In this document: in pieces, positions 6,267 through 14,600 of the stretch
Layout: each line of letters starts with the position of its first letter
Position numbering within the stretch: the first letter of the stretch is position 1
Assembly (NCBI GenBank): GCA_046538375.1
Contig: JBKHJA010000062.1
Location: 1 to 15,116 of the forward strand
DNA length: 15,116 bases
Origin: JBKHJA01 sp046538375
GTDB lineage: Bacteria > Acidobacteriota > Aminicenantia > Aminicenantales > Aminicenantaceae
Direction: 5' to 3'
Translations under genes and position numbers: made by a program
Notes under the pieces: generated by a model
The model's input: the letters and a program-made list of their open reading frames with translations, nothing else
Databases searched by the model: none
What the model was told of the DNA's origin: nothing

Positions 6267-7283
6267 CTAATTTACCTCTCCCTTCGAGCGTTCTAAACTT
6301 TCCTTCATCTCCGATACCAACTGCCCAAGGCCTTTCTTTTTCAAAGCAGAGATGGCAAAAAAAGGAAGGCCTTCCCGCTTGGCCATCTCTCTGACTCTGT
6401 TCAGTCTTTTTTTATCCTCACCAAGAAGATCGATCTTGTTAGCAGCCAGTATCTGGGGTTTCTTGACCAGTCGAGGATGGAAAGCTTCCAGCTCCTTGAG
6501 AACAGCCTCATAATCCTCCACAGGATCCCTCTGAGTATAAGGAGAGATATCAATCACATGGACCAGCAGTTTGGTCCTCTCCACATGTCTGAGAAATTTT
6601 ATGCCCAAACCATGGCCCTGGTGCGCGCCCTCAATCAATCCAGGGATATCAGCAATAACAAAACTTTTGAATTCATCCACATCCACCACTCCTAAATTAG
6701 GGATAAGGGTGGTGAAGGGGTAATCGGCGATTAAAGGTTTGGCAGCAGAAATTTTTGAAATCAAAGTGGATTTTCCCACATTGGGAAAACCAATGATCCC
6801 TACATCGGCAATCAGTTTAAGCTCCAGGATGTAGTTTCGCTCCTCCCCGGGCTGCCCTTTTTCTGATTCTCTAGGGGCCTGATGGGTGGGTGAAGCAAAG
6901 GAGGCATTGCCCCGGCCTCCTTTTCCTCCTCTGGCGGCTAAAAACTGCTGCCCTGGATGGAGGAAATCAAAAAGAACATTTTCTTTTTTTTCCTCTCTGA
7001 CAATGGTTCCTACAGGGACTCTGAGGCGAAGATCATCTCCCTTTTTTCCCTGACGATTCCCCCCCTCTCCATGGGCGCCTCTTTGGGCTTTGATTATGGG
7101 ATGAAATCGAAAATAGGCGAGAGAATTGAGGTTTTTATCAGAAACGAGATAGACACTCCCCCCGCTTCCACCTCGGCCTCCATCTGGTCCTCCTCGGGGA
7201 ACTCCTCTTTCTCTTCGGAAACTCACACATCCGTTGCCTCCCTTACCCGCCCGGAGGGTCACTTTTACCTGATCAACGAACAT
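6267..7283 (-). CDS. obg: GTPase Obg/CgtA
   Basis: This 338-residue GTPase works in late 50S assembly and stress responses. The glycine-rich Obg fold covers about 1-158 (MFVDQVKVTLRAGKGGNG at the start, then repeated GG motifs). The G domain follows: G1 GFPNVGKST (165-173), a switch I region with PFTT, G3 DIPGLIEGA, G4 NKID and G5 SAL. There is no C-terminal OCT domain; many family members lack it. The ATG at 7283 matches the universal MFVDQ start. The only good Shine-Dalgarno (AGGAGGA, 7309-7303) lies 19 bases upstream, an unusually long distance; a small hairpin in between could shorten it. Confidence 0.97.
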   Translation of the reverse strand: MFVDQVKVTLRAGKGGNGCVSFRRERGVPRGGPDGGRGGSGGSVYLVSDKNLNSLAYFRFHPIIKAQRGAHGEGGNRQGKKGDDLRLRVPVGTIVREEKKENVLFDFLHPGQQFLAARGGKGGRGNASFASPTHQAPRESEKGQPGEERNYILELKLIADVGIIGFPNVGKSTLISKISAAKPLIADYPFTTLIPNLGVVDVDEFKSFVIADIPGLIEGAHQGHGLGIKFLRHVERTKLLVHVIDISPYTQRDPVEDYEAVLKELEAFHPRLVKKPQILAANKIDLLGEDKKRLNRVREMAKREGLPFFAISALKKKGLGQLVSEMKESLERSKGEVN

Positions 7284-7302
7284 GCTCAGCGGAGCTCGAA
7301 TC

Positions 7303-7309
7303 TCCTCCT
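7303..7309 (-). promoter_or_regulatory. Distant Shine-Dalgarno of obg with intervening hairpin
   Basis: AGGAGGA overlaps the rpmA stop and lies 19 bases before the obg ATG. The intervening minus-strand sequence contains GCTC-CGCT-GAGC (7295-7284), ending directly against the ATG. If folded, it leaves about 7 unpaired bases, a normal spacing. No ATG, GTG or TTG start lies nearer in frame. Confidence 0.45.
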
Positions 7310-7562
7310 AGGAAGGATGGATGGACACAAATTTTCTTCCCTTTCCTTTGGTCTCAAACTGGACAGTCCCGGCGATCTTGGCAAAAAGGGTATCGTCGCT
7401 CCCTCTGCCCACATTGGTGCCGGGCTTAAACCGTGTCCCTCTCTGGCGGACCAGGATAGAGCCGGCTTTGACAGACTGTCCACCAAAACGCTTGACTCCC
7501 AGCCGTTTGGACCGGCTGTCTCTTCCGTTTCTGGCACTGCCTCCAGACTTTTTATGGGCCAT
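7308..7562 (-). CDS. rpmA: 50S ribosomal protein L27
   Basis: This is an 84-residue protein of the large subunit whose N-terminal tail reaches the peptidyl-transferase centre. It opens with the canonical MAHKKSGGSARNGRDS and contains LGVKRFGGQSVKAGSILVRQRGT, so it is a full-length family member. It lacks the cleavable N-terminal extension seen in Firmicutes. It starts 4 bases after the L21 stop. An AAGGAG ribosome-binding site is embedded in the last L21 codons, so expression is coupled to rplU. The stop overlaps the obg Shine-Dalgarno. Confidence 0.98.
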   Translation of the reverse strand: MAHKKSGGSARNGRDSRSKRLGVKRFGGQSVKAGSILVRQRGTRFKPGTNVGRGSDDTLFAKIAGTVQFETKGKGRKFVSIHPS

Positions 7563-7566
7563 CCTG

Positions 7567-8151
7567 TTACTCCTTTGTTTTCGATGATTTCTTTGATTTT
7601 GAAGCTGTGCTGGTTATTTTCTTCTCAGCGGGCTTGGTTTTTGAGCTTTTTTTCTTGGCTGATCCGGTTTTCTTTTTTGTCTTTGGCCTCTCTCTACCTG
7701 ACTCTTTGGGTTCCTTTTTTTCAGGCTTCTCTTTTTTTGCTTCTTTCTCGACGGCTTTTTTCTTCGCTCTAGGCTTTTTTGGGGATTTCTTTTTTTCCTC
7801 TTTTTTGTCAGCCTGAGGCTTCTTTGGTGAAGGCTCGGCTCCAGAATTGATCTCATCTATCCTCACTCTGGTCAACGGCTGTCGATGTCCTCTTTTCAAT
7901 TTGTACCGCTTTCTCCTTTTTTTCTTGAAGATGATGACCTTCTCATCTTTAAAATTCTCCAGAACCTCTGCTTTCACCTGAGCCTTCTCCACAAGAGGAG
8001 TCCCGATAAGAGTGTTTTCCTTGTCCTCGATGAGAAGCACCTCTGAGAAAACCACTTTCTGGCTTTCCTTGGTGTTCAGCTTCTCAACCTCCAGGATATC
8101 TCCTTCCTGGATTCTGTACTGTTTTCCTCCTGTTCTGATCACAGCAAACAT
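7567..8151 (-). CDS. rplU: 50S ribosomal protein L21 with long lysine-rich C-terminal extension
   Basis: Residues 1 to about 103 are a standard L21: MFAVIRTGGKQYRIQEGD at the start, then the FKKKRRKRYKLKRGHRQPLTRVRI block that contacts 23S rRNA. Normal L21 ends there. Here about 90 more residues follow (105-194), made almost entirely of Lys, Glu, Pro, Ser, Ala and Thr with KK/KKK clusters and PKK motifs. About 35 of the 90 are Lys. The tail looks disordered and resembles histone H1 C-termini. The reading frame is continuous and rpmA starts 4 bases after the stop, so this is not a fused neighbour or frameshift. Tail function is unknown; RNA or DNA binding is an inference. Confidence 0.95.
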   Translation of the reverse strand: MFAVIRTGGKQYRIQEGDILEVEKLNTKESQKVVFSEVLLIEDKENTLIGTPLVEKAQVKAEVLENFKDEKVIIFKKKRRKRYKLKRGHRQPLTRVRIDEINSGAEPSPKKPQADKKEEKKKSPKKPRAKKKAVEKEAKKEKPEKKEPKESGRERPKTKKKTGSAKKKSSKTKPAEKKITSTASKSKKSSKTKE

Positions 8152-8190
8152 CTTTTTTCCCTTAATACAAATTATGAATAGTGGATTTTA

Positions 8191-8219
8191 AATTTAACAT
8201 ATGACTATTTTTATGTCAA
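8191..8219 (-). promoter_or_regulatory. Promoter of the rplU-rpmA-obg-nadD-rsfS operon
   Basis: On the minus strand, TTGACA (8219-8214), a 17-base spacer ending in TGT (extended -10) and TAAATT (8196-8191) predict initiation near 8184. The leader is about 33 nt, with AAGGG before the rplU ATG. The leader is too short for an elaborate ribosomal-protein autoregulatory structure. Confidence 0.7.
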
Positions 8220-8293
8220 TGCGCAAGCATCTCTTTTTTCCCTGGACCCCCATCCATGATCATTTTTGGATGCAGAGACCGGCTTCTGTTTGC

Positions 8294-8322
8294 TTGACAA
8301 AGTATTTGTGAATGATTTTAAT
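8294..8322 (+). promoter_or_regulatory. Promoter of tRNA-Val
   Basis: A perfect TTGACA (8294-8299), a 17-base spacer and TTTAAT (8317-8322) lie 17 bases before the mature tRNA 5' end. The predicted start near 8329 gives a very short 5' leader. It diverges from the rplU promoter 75 bases away. Confidence 0.7.
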
Positions 8323-8339
8323 AAAAAAGCAAAAAACCC

Positions 8340-8414
8340 GGGCGGTTAGCTCAGTGGTAGAGTACCGGTCTTACAAACCGGGGGTCACTGGTTCGAACCC
8401 AGTACCGCCCACCA
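8340..8414 (+). tRNA. tRNA-Val (anticodon TAC)
   Basis: A full cloverleaf is visible. The acceptor GGGCGGT pairs with ACCGCCC. The D-stem is GCTC/GAGT (last pair G-U/T type). The anticodon stem CCGGT/ACCGG surrounds loop CTTACAA, giving anticodon TAC. The T-stem ACTGG/CCAGT surrounds TTCGAAC. The discriminator is A and the CCA end is encoded (8412-8414). It is isolated from other tRNA genes. Confidence 0.96.
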
Positions 8415-8534
8415 GAAATTTTTTCCTTGCTAAAGGAAACCTCAGAATTTGGCGTTATGCCATAATAACCTGACATTTTGAACTCCTCAGATTTTTTGAT
8501 CATGATTCTCTGGAGGAGGCTGGATATGCTCATC
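8415..8534. other. Gap between tRNA-Val and the convergent diguanylate cyclase
   Basis: A short T-run (8420-8425) follows the tRNA and may help end its transcript. No other gene, convincing terminator hairpin or repeat is seen here. Confidence 0.4.
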
Positions 8535-9305
8535 CTAATTCACAAGGGGCACCCGGCTTTTTGATGACATTTCTTCTCTGTAAACAGCAGCTTTGTCTTT
8601 CCCTTTTTTCTTGGCCTGATACATGGCCGTATCAGCTAACGAGATTATTTCGTTTGGATTTCGTCCATACTGAGGATAAGAGCATATTCCTATGCTTACG
8701 GTAAAATGAATCACCTCATCTTTATGAGAATCGACTTTAAACCGGTACGAAGAGACCTTTTTTCTTAGACGTTCAGCCGCACAGAAGGCATCCTGGCTTG
8801 AGGTTTCGGGCATCATGATCAGGAATTCCTCTCCTCCGTAGCGGGCCGGAATGTCTGATTGTCGGATTTCTTGTTTAATCAGATGGGCAAAGAACTTCAA
8901 CACCCTGTCCCCGGCAGTGTGTCCATATTTATCGTTTATAGCCTTAAACCCATCCACATCAATCATGAGCACGCTTAGAGGATGGCCGTATCTTCCAGAC
9001 CGGTACAATTCTTCCTGGAGTCTCTGTCTTATATAACTTCTGTTGTACAAACCGGTCAATTCTTCTCTTATAACGATATGACTCAACTTTTCGCTTATGG
9101 CTAAACCACTCAAACAAATCAACAAGATAACAATCCCTCCCAAGGTCAAAACAGCTCTGTTAAAACTTTTCAATCCTATCATTTCCCAATATTGAGGAAT
9201 CAGATTTCCCAGCGATGTATAAACGAGATACCCCATGACAATGATAATAATGCTCCACAGCCTCTTCTTCAGGCTCTGTGTAACCAGCGGAATTTTAGGT
9301 TTCAC
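8535..9305 (-). CDS. Membrane-anchored diguanylate cyclase (GGDEF)
   Basis: This 256-residue protein should make c-di-GMP from two GTP at the inner membrane. Two hydrophobic helices (about 17-37 and 50-70) bracket a small outer loop of about 13 residues, so there is little room for a classical periplasmic sensor domain. The GGDEF domain begins at LTGLYNR (83-89), with metal-binding D116-V-D118 in the following strand. The active-site loop is intact as GGEEF (157-161). RQSD (148-151), five residues before it, is a complete RxxD inhibitory site, so product feedback is expected. The start is a GTG at 9305 with a weak ribosome-binding site; the family start is not conserved enough to confirm it. 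It diverges from an HD-GYP regulator. Confidence 0.93.
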   Translation of the reverse strand: MKPKIPLVTQSLKKRLWSIIIIVMGYLVYTSLGNLIPQYWEMIGLKSFNRAVLTLGGIVILLICLSGLAISEKLSHIVIREELTGLYNRSYIRQRLQEELYRSGRYGHPLSVLMIDVDGFKAINDKYGHTAGDRVLKFFAHLIKQEIRQSDIPARYGGEEFLIMMPETSSQDAFCAAERLRKKVSSYRFKVDSHKDEVIHFTVSIGICSYPQYGRNPNEIISLADTAMYQAKKKGKDKAAVYREEMSSKSRVPLVN

Positions 9306-9641
9306 ACCACTCTCTCATGATTGGTATTGTTCTATTCTGGTTGATTGCCCAGAGATGTCAATAACTCAAAAAGGTGAATCAAGGGGTGATTTTTTTGTCA
9401 ACCACTCATCTTTTGAGAATGAAACCTGTTTTCTGATTGGAATCAGATGCCCCGGATTCTTCCTCGAAATCCTAAAAATTTTTCACTTTCTGGATGAAAA
9501 AAATCATCCCTTAATTCCCCTTTAGAGGTGATTGAAAAGGATCTGTCCCACCGAGTAGTATTATTTCCTGCGAAATGGCTGTTCACGTGCATCTGAGGCA
9601 TGCCTATCCGACATCCAGAGTAAAGGTTTTTTAAAAGAACC
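9306..9641. other. Divergent regulatory region between diguanylate cyclase and HD-GYP genes
   Basis: This is 336 bases without a convincing gene. It holds a 16-bp inverted repeat (9381-9396 with 9497-9512, one mismatch), a CTGATT-GG-AATCAG dyad between its arms and a 10-bp palindrome AGGCATGCCT (9596-9605). There is also a weak TTGAAA-N18-TAGTAT promoter-like pair (9532-9561) toward the HD-GYP gene. On the minus strand two TTGACA boxes face the cyclase, without good -10 partners. I do not recognise a c-di-GMP riboswitch on either strand. Confidence 0.5.
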
Positions 9642-11015
9642 ATGAATAAAACAAAGATCCTCCTTGTGGAGAATGAAAAAATTGTGGCCAGGGATATTGA
9701 AGATATGTTGACAGGTTTGGGATATGAGGTGCTGGAAGTTCTCTCTTCGGGAAAGGAGGCCGTGGAAAAAGCCAAAAAGCTTCACCCTGATTTGGTGCTG
9801 ATGGATGTTAGGCTCCAGGGAGATGAAGACGGCGTGGAAGCAGCAGATATCATCTACAGAAGTTCAAATATTCCAGTGGTCTATTTAACAGCTTATGCCG
9901 ACAGAACCACCATGGAGCGGGCAAAGCTTACTGAGCCATTCGGATATCTTCTGAAGCCTTTCGACAAAAGAGAACTTCAGACCAGTATCGAGATTGCCCT
10001 CCATAAGTATAAAATGGAAATGCGGCTCAAGGAAAGAGAAAAATGGCTTTTCACCATATTAAAAAGCATAGGCGATGCGGTGATCACAACGGATCACAAA
10101 GGCCTTATCACCTTTATGAATCCATTGGCTGAAAAACTCACCGGATGGAAGTTGAGAAATGCCCACCATAAACCTCTAAACCAGACGTTCCAGACCAAAA
10201 GGGAAAATTCAGGCCATCCGCTTCAGATATCAGTTCCTAAAATGGTCAAAGAAAAAAGATTCTCTCTGCCCCATGACCTCATCCTTATGACAAGAAAAGG
10301 AGAAAAAACGCCCATCGACTGCAGATTGTCTCCTATTTCTGACGGCAGAGGGAAGGCTTCCGGTATCGTTTTATCGTTCACTGATGTAAGAGGCCGAAAA
10401 AATACAGAAAAAGAGCTCCAATTAAGCTGGAAAAAATTGAAAGATGTGATGCAAACCACTGTTCAGGCCATCGCTTCCACCATCGAAAAAAGAGATCCCT
10501 ACACAGCAGGCCATCAAAGGAGGGTCACCAAGCTGGCTTGTGCGATAGCAGAAGAAATGGGGTTGTCGGAGGATCAGATCGAGGGTCTGCGCATGGCTGG
10601 GGAGCTTCATGACATCGGAAAAATCAGTGTTCCTGTAGAGATCCTCAGCAAGCCTGGCAAAATCTCAGAAGAGGAGCACAATGTCATAAAAACTCACACC
10701 AAAGTGGGGTATGAAATCCTGAAAAACATAGAATTTCCCTGGCCCATTGCCCAAATTGTCCTGCAGCATCATGAGCGGATAGACGGAAGCGGATACCCTT
10801 TAGGACTGCAGGGAAAACAGATGCTGCTCGAAGCCCGCATCCTGGCGGTGGCCGATGTGGTCGAGGCCATGGCTTCACACAGACCGTACCATCCGGCTCA
10901 CCCGATTGAGAAGGCATTGGAAGAAATATCAGATAACAAAGGTAAATTATACGATTCCAAAGTGGTGGAAGCCTGTCTGAAAGTGTTCAAAGAGAAAAAC
11001 TTCTCCTTTGAGTGA
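9642..11015 (+). CDS. Response regulator with REC, PAS and HD-GYP domains (c-di-GMP phosphodiesterase)
   Basis: This is a 457-residue cytoplasmic protein. The receiver domain (about 1-125) has acidic residues E10/E12, phospho-acceptor Asp55 (LVLMD), Thr83 and Lys105 (KPF), all intact. A PAS domain (about 132-252) has the typical GDAVITTDHKGLITFMNPLAEKLTGW. A linker helix leads to the HD-GYP domain (about 270-455) with LHDIGK (His323-Asp324) and HHERIDGSGYP (376-386), all complete, so hydrolysis of c-di-GMP to pGpG/GMP is expected. No histidine kinase lies nearby, so it is an orphan regulator. It opposes the divergently transcribed cyclase and could be its functional partner. Upstream sequence lacks a strong Shine-Dalgarno. 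Confidence 0.95.
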   Translation: MNKTKILLVENEKIVARDIEDMLTGLGYEVLEVLSSGKEAVEKAKKLHPDLVLMDVRLQGDEDGVEAADIIYRSSNIPVVYLTAYADRTTMERAKLTEPFGYLLKPFDKRELQTSIEIALHKYKMEMRLKEREKWLFTILKSIGDAVITTDHKGLITFMNPLAEKLTGWKLRNAHHKPLNQTFQTKRENSGHPLQISVPKMVKEKRFSLPHDLILMTRKGEKTPIDCRLSPISDGRGKASGIVLSFTDVRGRKNTEKELQLSWKKLKDVMQTTVQAIASTIEKRDPYTAGHQRRVTKLACAIAEEMGLSEDQIEGLRMAGELHDIGKISVPVEILSKPGKISEEEHNVIKTHTKVGYEILKNIEFPWPIAQIVLQHHERIDGSGYPLGLQGKQMLLEARILAVADVVEAMASHRPYHPAHPIEKALEEISDNKGKLYDSKVVEACLKVFKEKNFSFE

Positions 11016-11211
11016 TTCCTGTTAAACCTTTAGCTCTGCCCAAAGTTGGTTGTTCACACCAAAAAAATAATCAGTGTGAGCGGACGATGAGGGGAGCGCA
11101 AGAAGAATAGAAACACCTCAAGCTCTATCCAACCGCTTTTAGCCAAAAAGGGAAAGACTTCACGCAGAAAAAGACTTGAATTCAATCCACCTTTCGAGTT
11201 AAAAAAATAGG

Positions 11212-11400
11212 GTGAGAAAGATTTCTTCCCATCTTCTTCTAGCAGCGGCCATCTTCACATCAGCGGTTGGCGTGGCCGCCTTTGTGGTGCTTTTCATCCT
11301 GGACTTTAACATCTACTGGTTTATCCTGTCCCCTGTCATTTTTGCTCTGTATCAAGGGCCAGCGGTTTATCTATACTGGCTGTGGAAGAAAAACCGGTAG
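11212..11400 (+). CDS. Small two-helix membrane protein, hypothetical
   Basis: This 62-residue ORF starts at GTG 11212. It has a short basic N-terminus (MRKISSH), two hydrophobic stretches (about 8-30 and 34-55) with aromatic residues at their edges, and a basic end KKNR. The shape fits a small inner-membrane protein with both ends in the cytoplasm. I recognise no family. The ribosome-binding site is weak (AATAGG next to the start). It follows the HD-GYP gene after a 196-base gap that otherwise shows only a TCACAC/GTGTGA dyad, so it probably has its own transcript. Chance occurrence of such an ordered amphipathic layout is possible but unlikely. Confidence 0.55.
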   Translation: MRKISSHLLLAAAIFTSAVGVAAFVVLFILDFNIYWFILSPVIFALYQGPAVYLYWLWKKNR

Positions 11401-11518
11401 AAAGCTTTTTAAACTCAAGTTATGAAGAAATATATCTCCCCTTCTGTTTTTGGAAGCATCCCCAAAACCGTGATGATTATAAATACTGATTGTAAGGGGT
11501 GAGGGATGGGGGGTGAGG

Positions 11519-11547
11519 AAGCCCCTATCACGGAAAAAGAGGGGCTT
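11519..11547 (+). terminator. Hairpin upstream of the mannosidase, possible terminator
   Basis: AAGCCCCT (11519-11526) pairs with AGGGGCTT (11540-11547) around a 13-base loop. A weak T-run (TGTTTTG) follows at some distance. It could end the transcript of the small membrane ORF, or act in the leader region; it sits just before the promoter-like boxes. Confidence 0.4.
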
Positions 11548-11565
11548 ACTCTGTTTTGATCTGTA

Positions 11566-11594
11566 TTGACGGCCCTGCCTTTAACTGATAACAT
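11566..11594 (+). promoter_or_regulatory. Candidate promoter of the alpha-mannosidase gene
   Basis: TTGACG (11566-11571), a 17-base spacer ending in TGA (extended -10) and TAACAT (11589-11594) suggest a start near 11601, about 50 bases before the ATG. A GAGGGG ribosome-binding site stands 6 bases before that ATG. Confidence 0.55.
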
Positions 11595-11651
11595 TCTGGG
11601 GACTTCAATGCTCAACAAATCCATAAAGACTCACTGATAAGAGGGGATAAA

Positions 11652-14600
11652 ATGAAATATGTTAAGACGTTATTCTCTGTTTTCCTTTTCATTTCTTTAA
11701 TCGGGCTCTTGGCTCCCTCTGAGCAGAACCCCCTTTCCCTTGTGGAGATGATCGAAGCCTCACTGGATAACGCCCTGGTCCACTGGAAGATAGAAAAACA
11801 GGATGTGGAGGATGGTGAGAAAGCTCTTGTCGATGATTCTGGCTGGCCTGTTGTAAAGCTGGGGGATTCCATCCAGGATAAAATTTTTTGGCTGAGGCAC
11901 CGATTTTCCGTCCCCAAAATCTTTGCTGGCATCAAAACACAAGGCAGCGATATCCACCTCTCCTGTTTATTCACGGGCCTGGGGATAATAGAAGGAAAAT
12001 TTTTTAGAAACGGTAAACTCCAGGAGAATTTCACGCTTGAATTCGGCAATCATACCGGCCGCATAAGAAAAGATTTTGTTTTGGCCACCAGGACTCAACC
12101 GGGAGAGAAAATACTTCTAGCTTTCCGGTTTAAAAACTTGGGGCGATTGCCCCTCATAGAAAGAAAAGAGGCCGAGCCTGGAACCTTTTTTCAACTTGAG
12201 CAGGCCTGTTACCGGATAAGTGCTGCTCAAAAGGCCCAGGAATATCTCTCTCGATTTCTGCTTGATTTAAAAACAGGAATGTTTCTTCTTGACTTTGGCC
12301 CTTCATCCACCTCTCCTTCTCAAAGAGAACGTCCTGTGTGTGATGCCTACAGAAAATTCCAAGCTTCCAAAGAATTCCAGAATCTCAGGAAAACGTTCCA
12401 AAAAGCGGTCACCCATTTCGACACCCAGGCTCTCCATCAAGGCAATTTTCCCAAAATAAAGGAATCGCTTTTTAAATTCTACAGAGAAGTGAAGCCCATA
12501 TCCCGCTTCTCCAGCCAATACACCATCTCCGCTGCTGGTAATTCACATATCGACCTAGCCTGGCTGTGGCGCTGGCCGGAAACAGTGGAGGTGGCCAAGC
12601 AAACCTTTTCCACTATCATGGACAACATGGAGGAGTATCCACATATTGTTTATGTCCAGAGCCAGGCTCAGGTTTATGAATGGATGGAGGAGTACTACCC
12701 TGAAGTCTTCCAGCGCATCAAAGAAAAAGTCAAACAGGGCCGCTGGGAAATTGTGGGGGGGATGTGGGCTGAACCTGACTGCAACCTTATCGATGGGGAA
12801 TCGTTCATCCGTCAGATTTTGTACGGAAAAAGATATTTTCAACAAAAGTTCGGAGTGGATGTGGACATCGGATGGAATCCTGATTCTTTCGGCTATAACT
12901 GGAACATGCCTCAATTTTTCCAGAAAAGCGGCATCCACTCCTTCATAACCCAGAAGATAAGCTGGAATGACACCACGGTCTTTCCCTATTTTCTTTTCTG
13001 GTGGGAAGGCCCTGATGGATCAAGAATCCTGACTTATTTTCCTCCCACAGGTTATGTGGGCCGGCTGAAAGCAGAAAGGGCGGTGAGCGGCCTGAAAAAA
13101 TTTGAAAGAAACACCGGCCAAAGAAATGTTCTTGTACTTTATGGATTGGGAGATCACGGCGGAGGCCCTAACCGGCAGATGCTCAACCGGGCGGCCGGAT
13201 ACCAGGACCAGATCATATTTCCGAAGATCAAGCACAGCACCGTGGCCCAGTTTCTAGACCAGCTGGACAAAGAAACCCTTCAATCTCTGCCCATCTGGAA
13301 TGACGAGCTCTACTTAGAATACCACCGGGGAACTTACACCACCCAGGCAGAAACAAAAGAATTCAACAGAAAATCTGAAGTCCTCCTGACCAATACAGAA
13401 AAGATCTCTTCTATGACCACTCTTTTTGGCCGTCAGTATCCTACGGAAAACCTAAGGAAGGCCTGGAAAAAAGTGCTGATGAATCAATTTCATGACATTC
13501 TTCCCGGCTCCAGCATCGCTCCTGTGTACAGAGATTCCAGAGAATTTTACCTGGAAGCCATGGAGCTGGCTGAAAATGAACTCGGGGAAAGCCTTCTCCA
13601 CCTTGCCCAGTGCATAGATACCAGGATCAGTGGAACAGGAACACCTCTTCTGGTATTCAATCCGCTCTCCTGGAAAAGAGATGGTGTGGTGAAAGTGAAA
13701 CTTCCTTCTGATTTCCCTCCAAATATCATGGTTTTAAACCATAAGGGTGAAAACATCCCTTCCCAGATATTGAAAGAAGGAAGGAAGAACATCCTCTGTT
13801 TCGTGGCCAAAGAGGTCCCCTCTTTAGGATACAAACTCTACAACCTCCAGCCCGGAAGGTCCCTCACCACCTCAAATGAGTTAAAGGCAGGAGAAACAGC
13901 CCTGGAAAACCGTTATTTTGTCGTTAATCTCCATCCTGAAACCGGAAACATCATTTCTATTTTTGATAAAATCGAAAAAAAAGAAATACTGGCTCCCCAA
14001 GCTTGTGGCAACCAGCTCCAGCTTTTCGAAGATAGGCCGGACCGCTGGGATGCCTGGAATATCCAGTACACCGGGAGAAGCTGGAAACTGGATCAGGCCC
14101 AGAGCATAACCGTCGGCGAGAGGGGACCAGCCATGGTTTCGCTTAAAGTCAAAAAGAAATTTCTGGGCCCAGCCAAAGCCAGACGAGACCCCACCCCTGA
14201 TTTTCCCTCTTCATTCTTCACTCAGGAAATCATACTTTATCAAGGTATCCCCAGGATAGATATCAACATGAAGGCCGACTGGTGGGAAGACCACATCCTG
14301 CTCAAGGTGGCTTTTGCAGTGGATGTCAAAAATGACAGCGCTGCCTACGAAATCCCGTTTGCCTCTATCCAAAGACCAACCACCCGAAACACCGCCTGGG
14401 AAAAAGCCCGTTTTGAGGTGCCGGCCATCCGCTGGGCTGACCTTTCAGATGAACACTATGGAGTCAGCCTGCTCAATCAATCCAAATACGGTTATGACAT
14501 CAAAGATCATGTGATGAGGCTGACCCTGCTGCGGTCACCGACTTGGCCTGATCCCATGGCTGACCGGGGAAAACATCAATTCTCCTATGCACTCTATCCT

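Noticed and set aside
6957..7772. 271-residue plus-strand open frame
   Set aside because: It lies antisense across obg, rpmA and the end of rplU, all certain genes. Its Ser/Leu/Phe-rich low-complexity sequence is what their complement yields.
7607..7816. Phe-rich plus-strand ORF opposite the L21 tail
   Set aside because: Lysine AAA/AAG codons of the L21 tail read as Phe/Leu on the other strand; a shadow.
8351..8533. 60-residue minus-strand ORF with RYWVRTSDPRFVRPV
   Set aside because: This is the well-known spurious translation of the antisense strand of a tRNA gene (here tRNA-Val).
9306..9641. c-di-GMP riboswitch in the leader of the HD-GYP or cyclase gene
   Set aside because: No GEMM-type core motifs or tetraloop-receptor pattern are recognisable on either strand.
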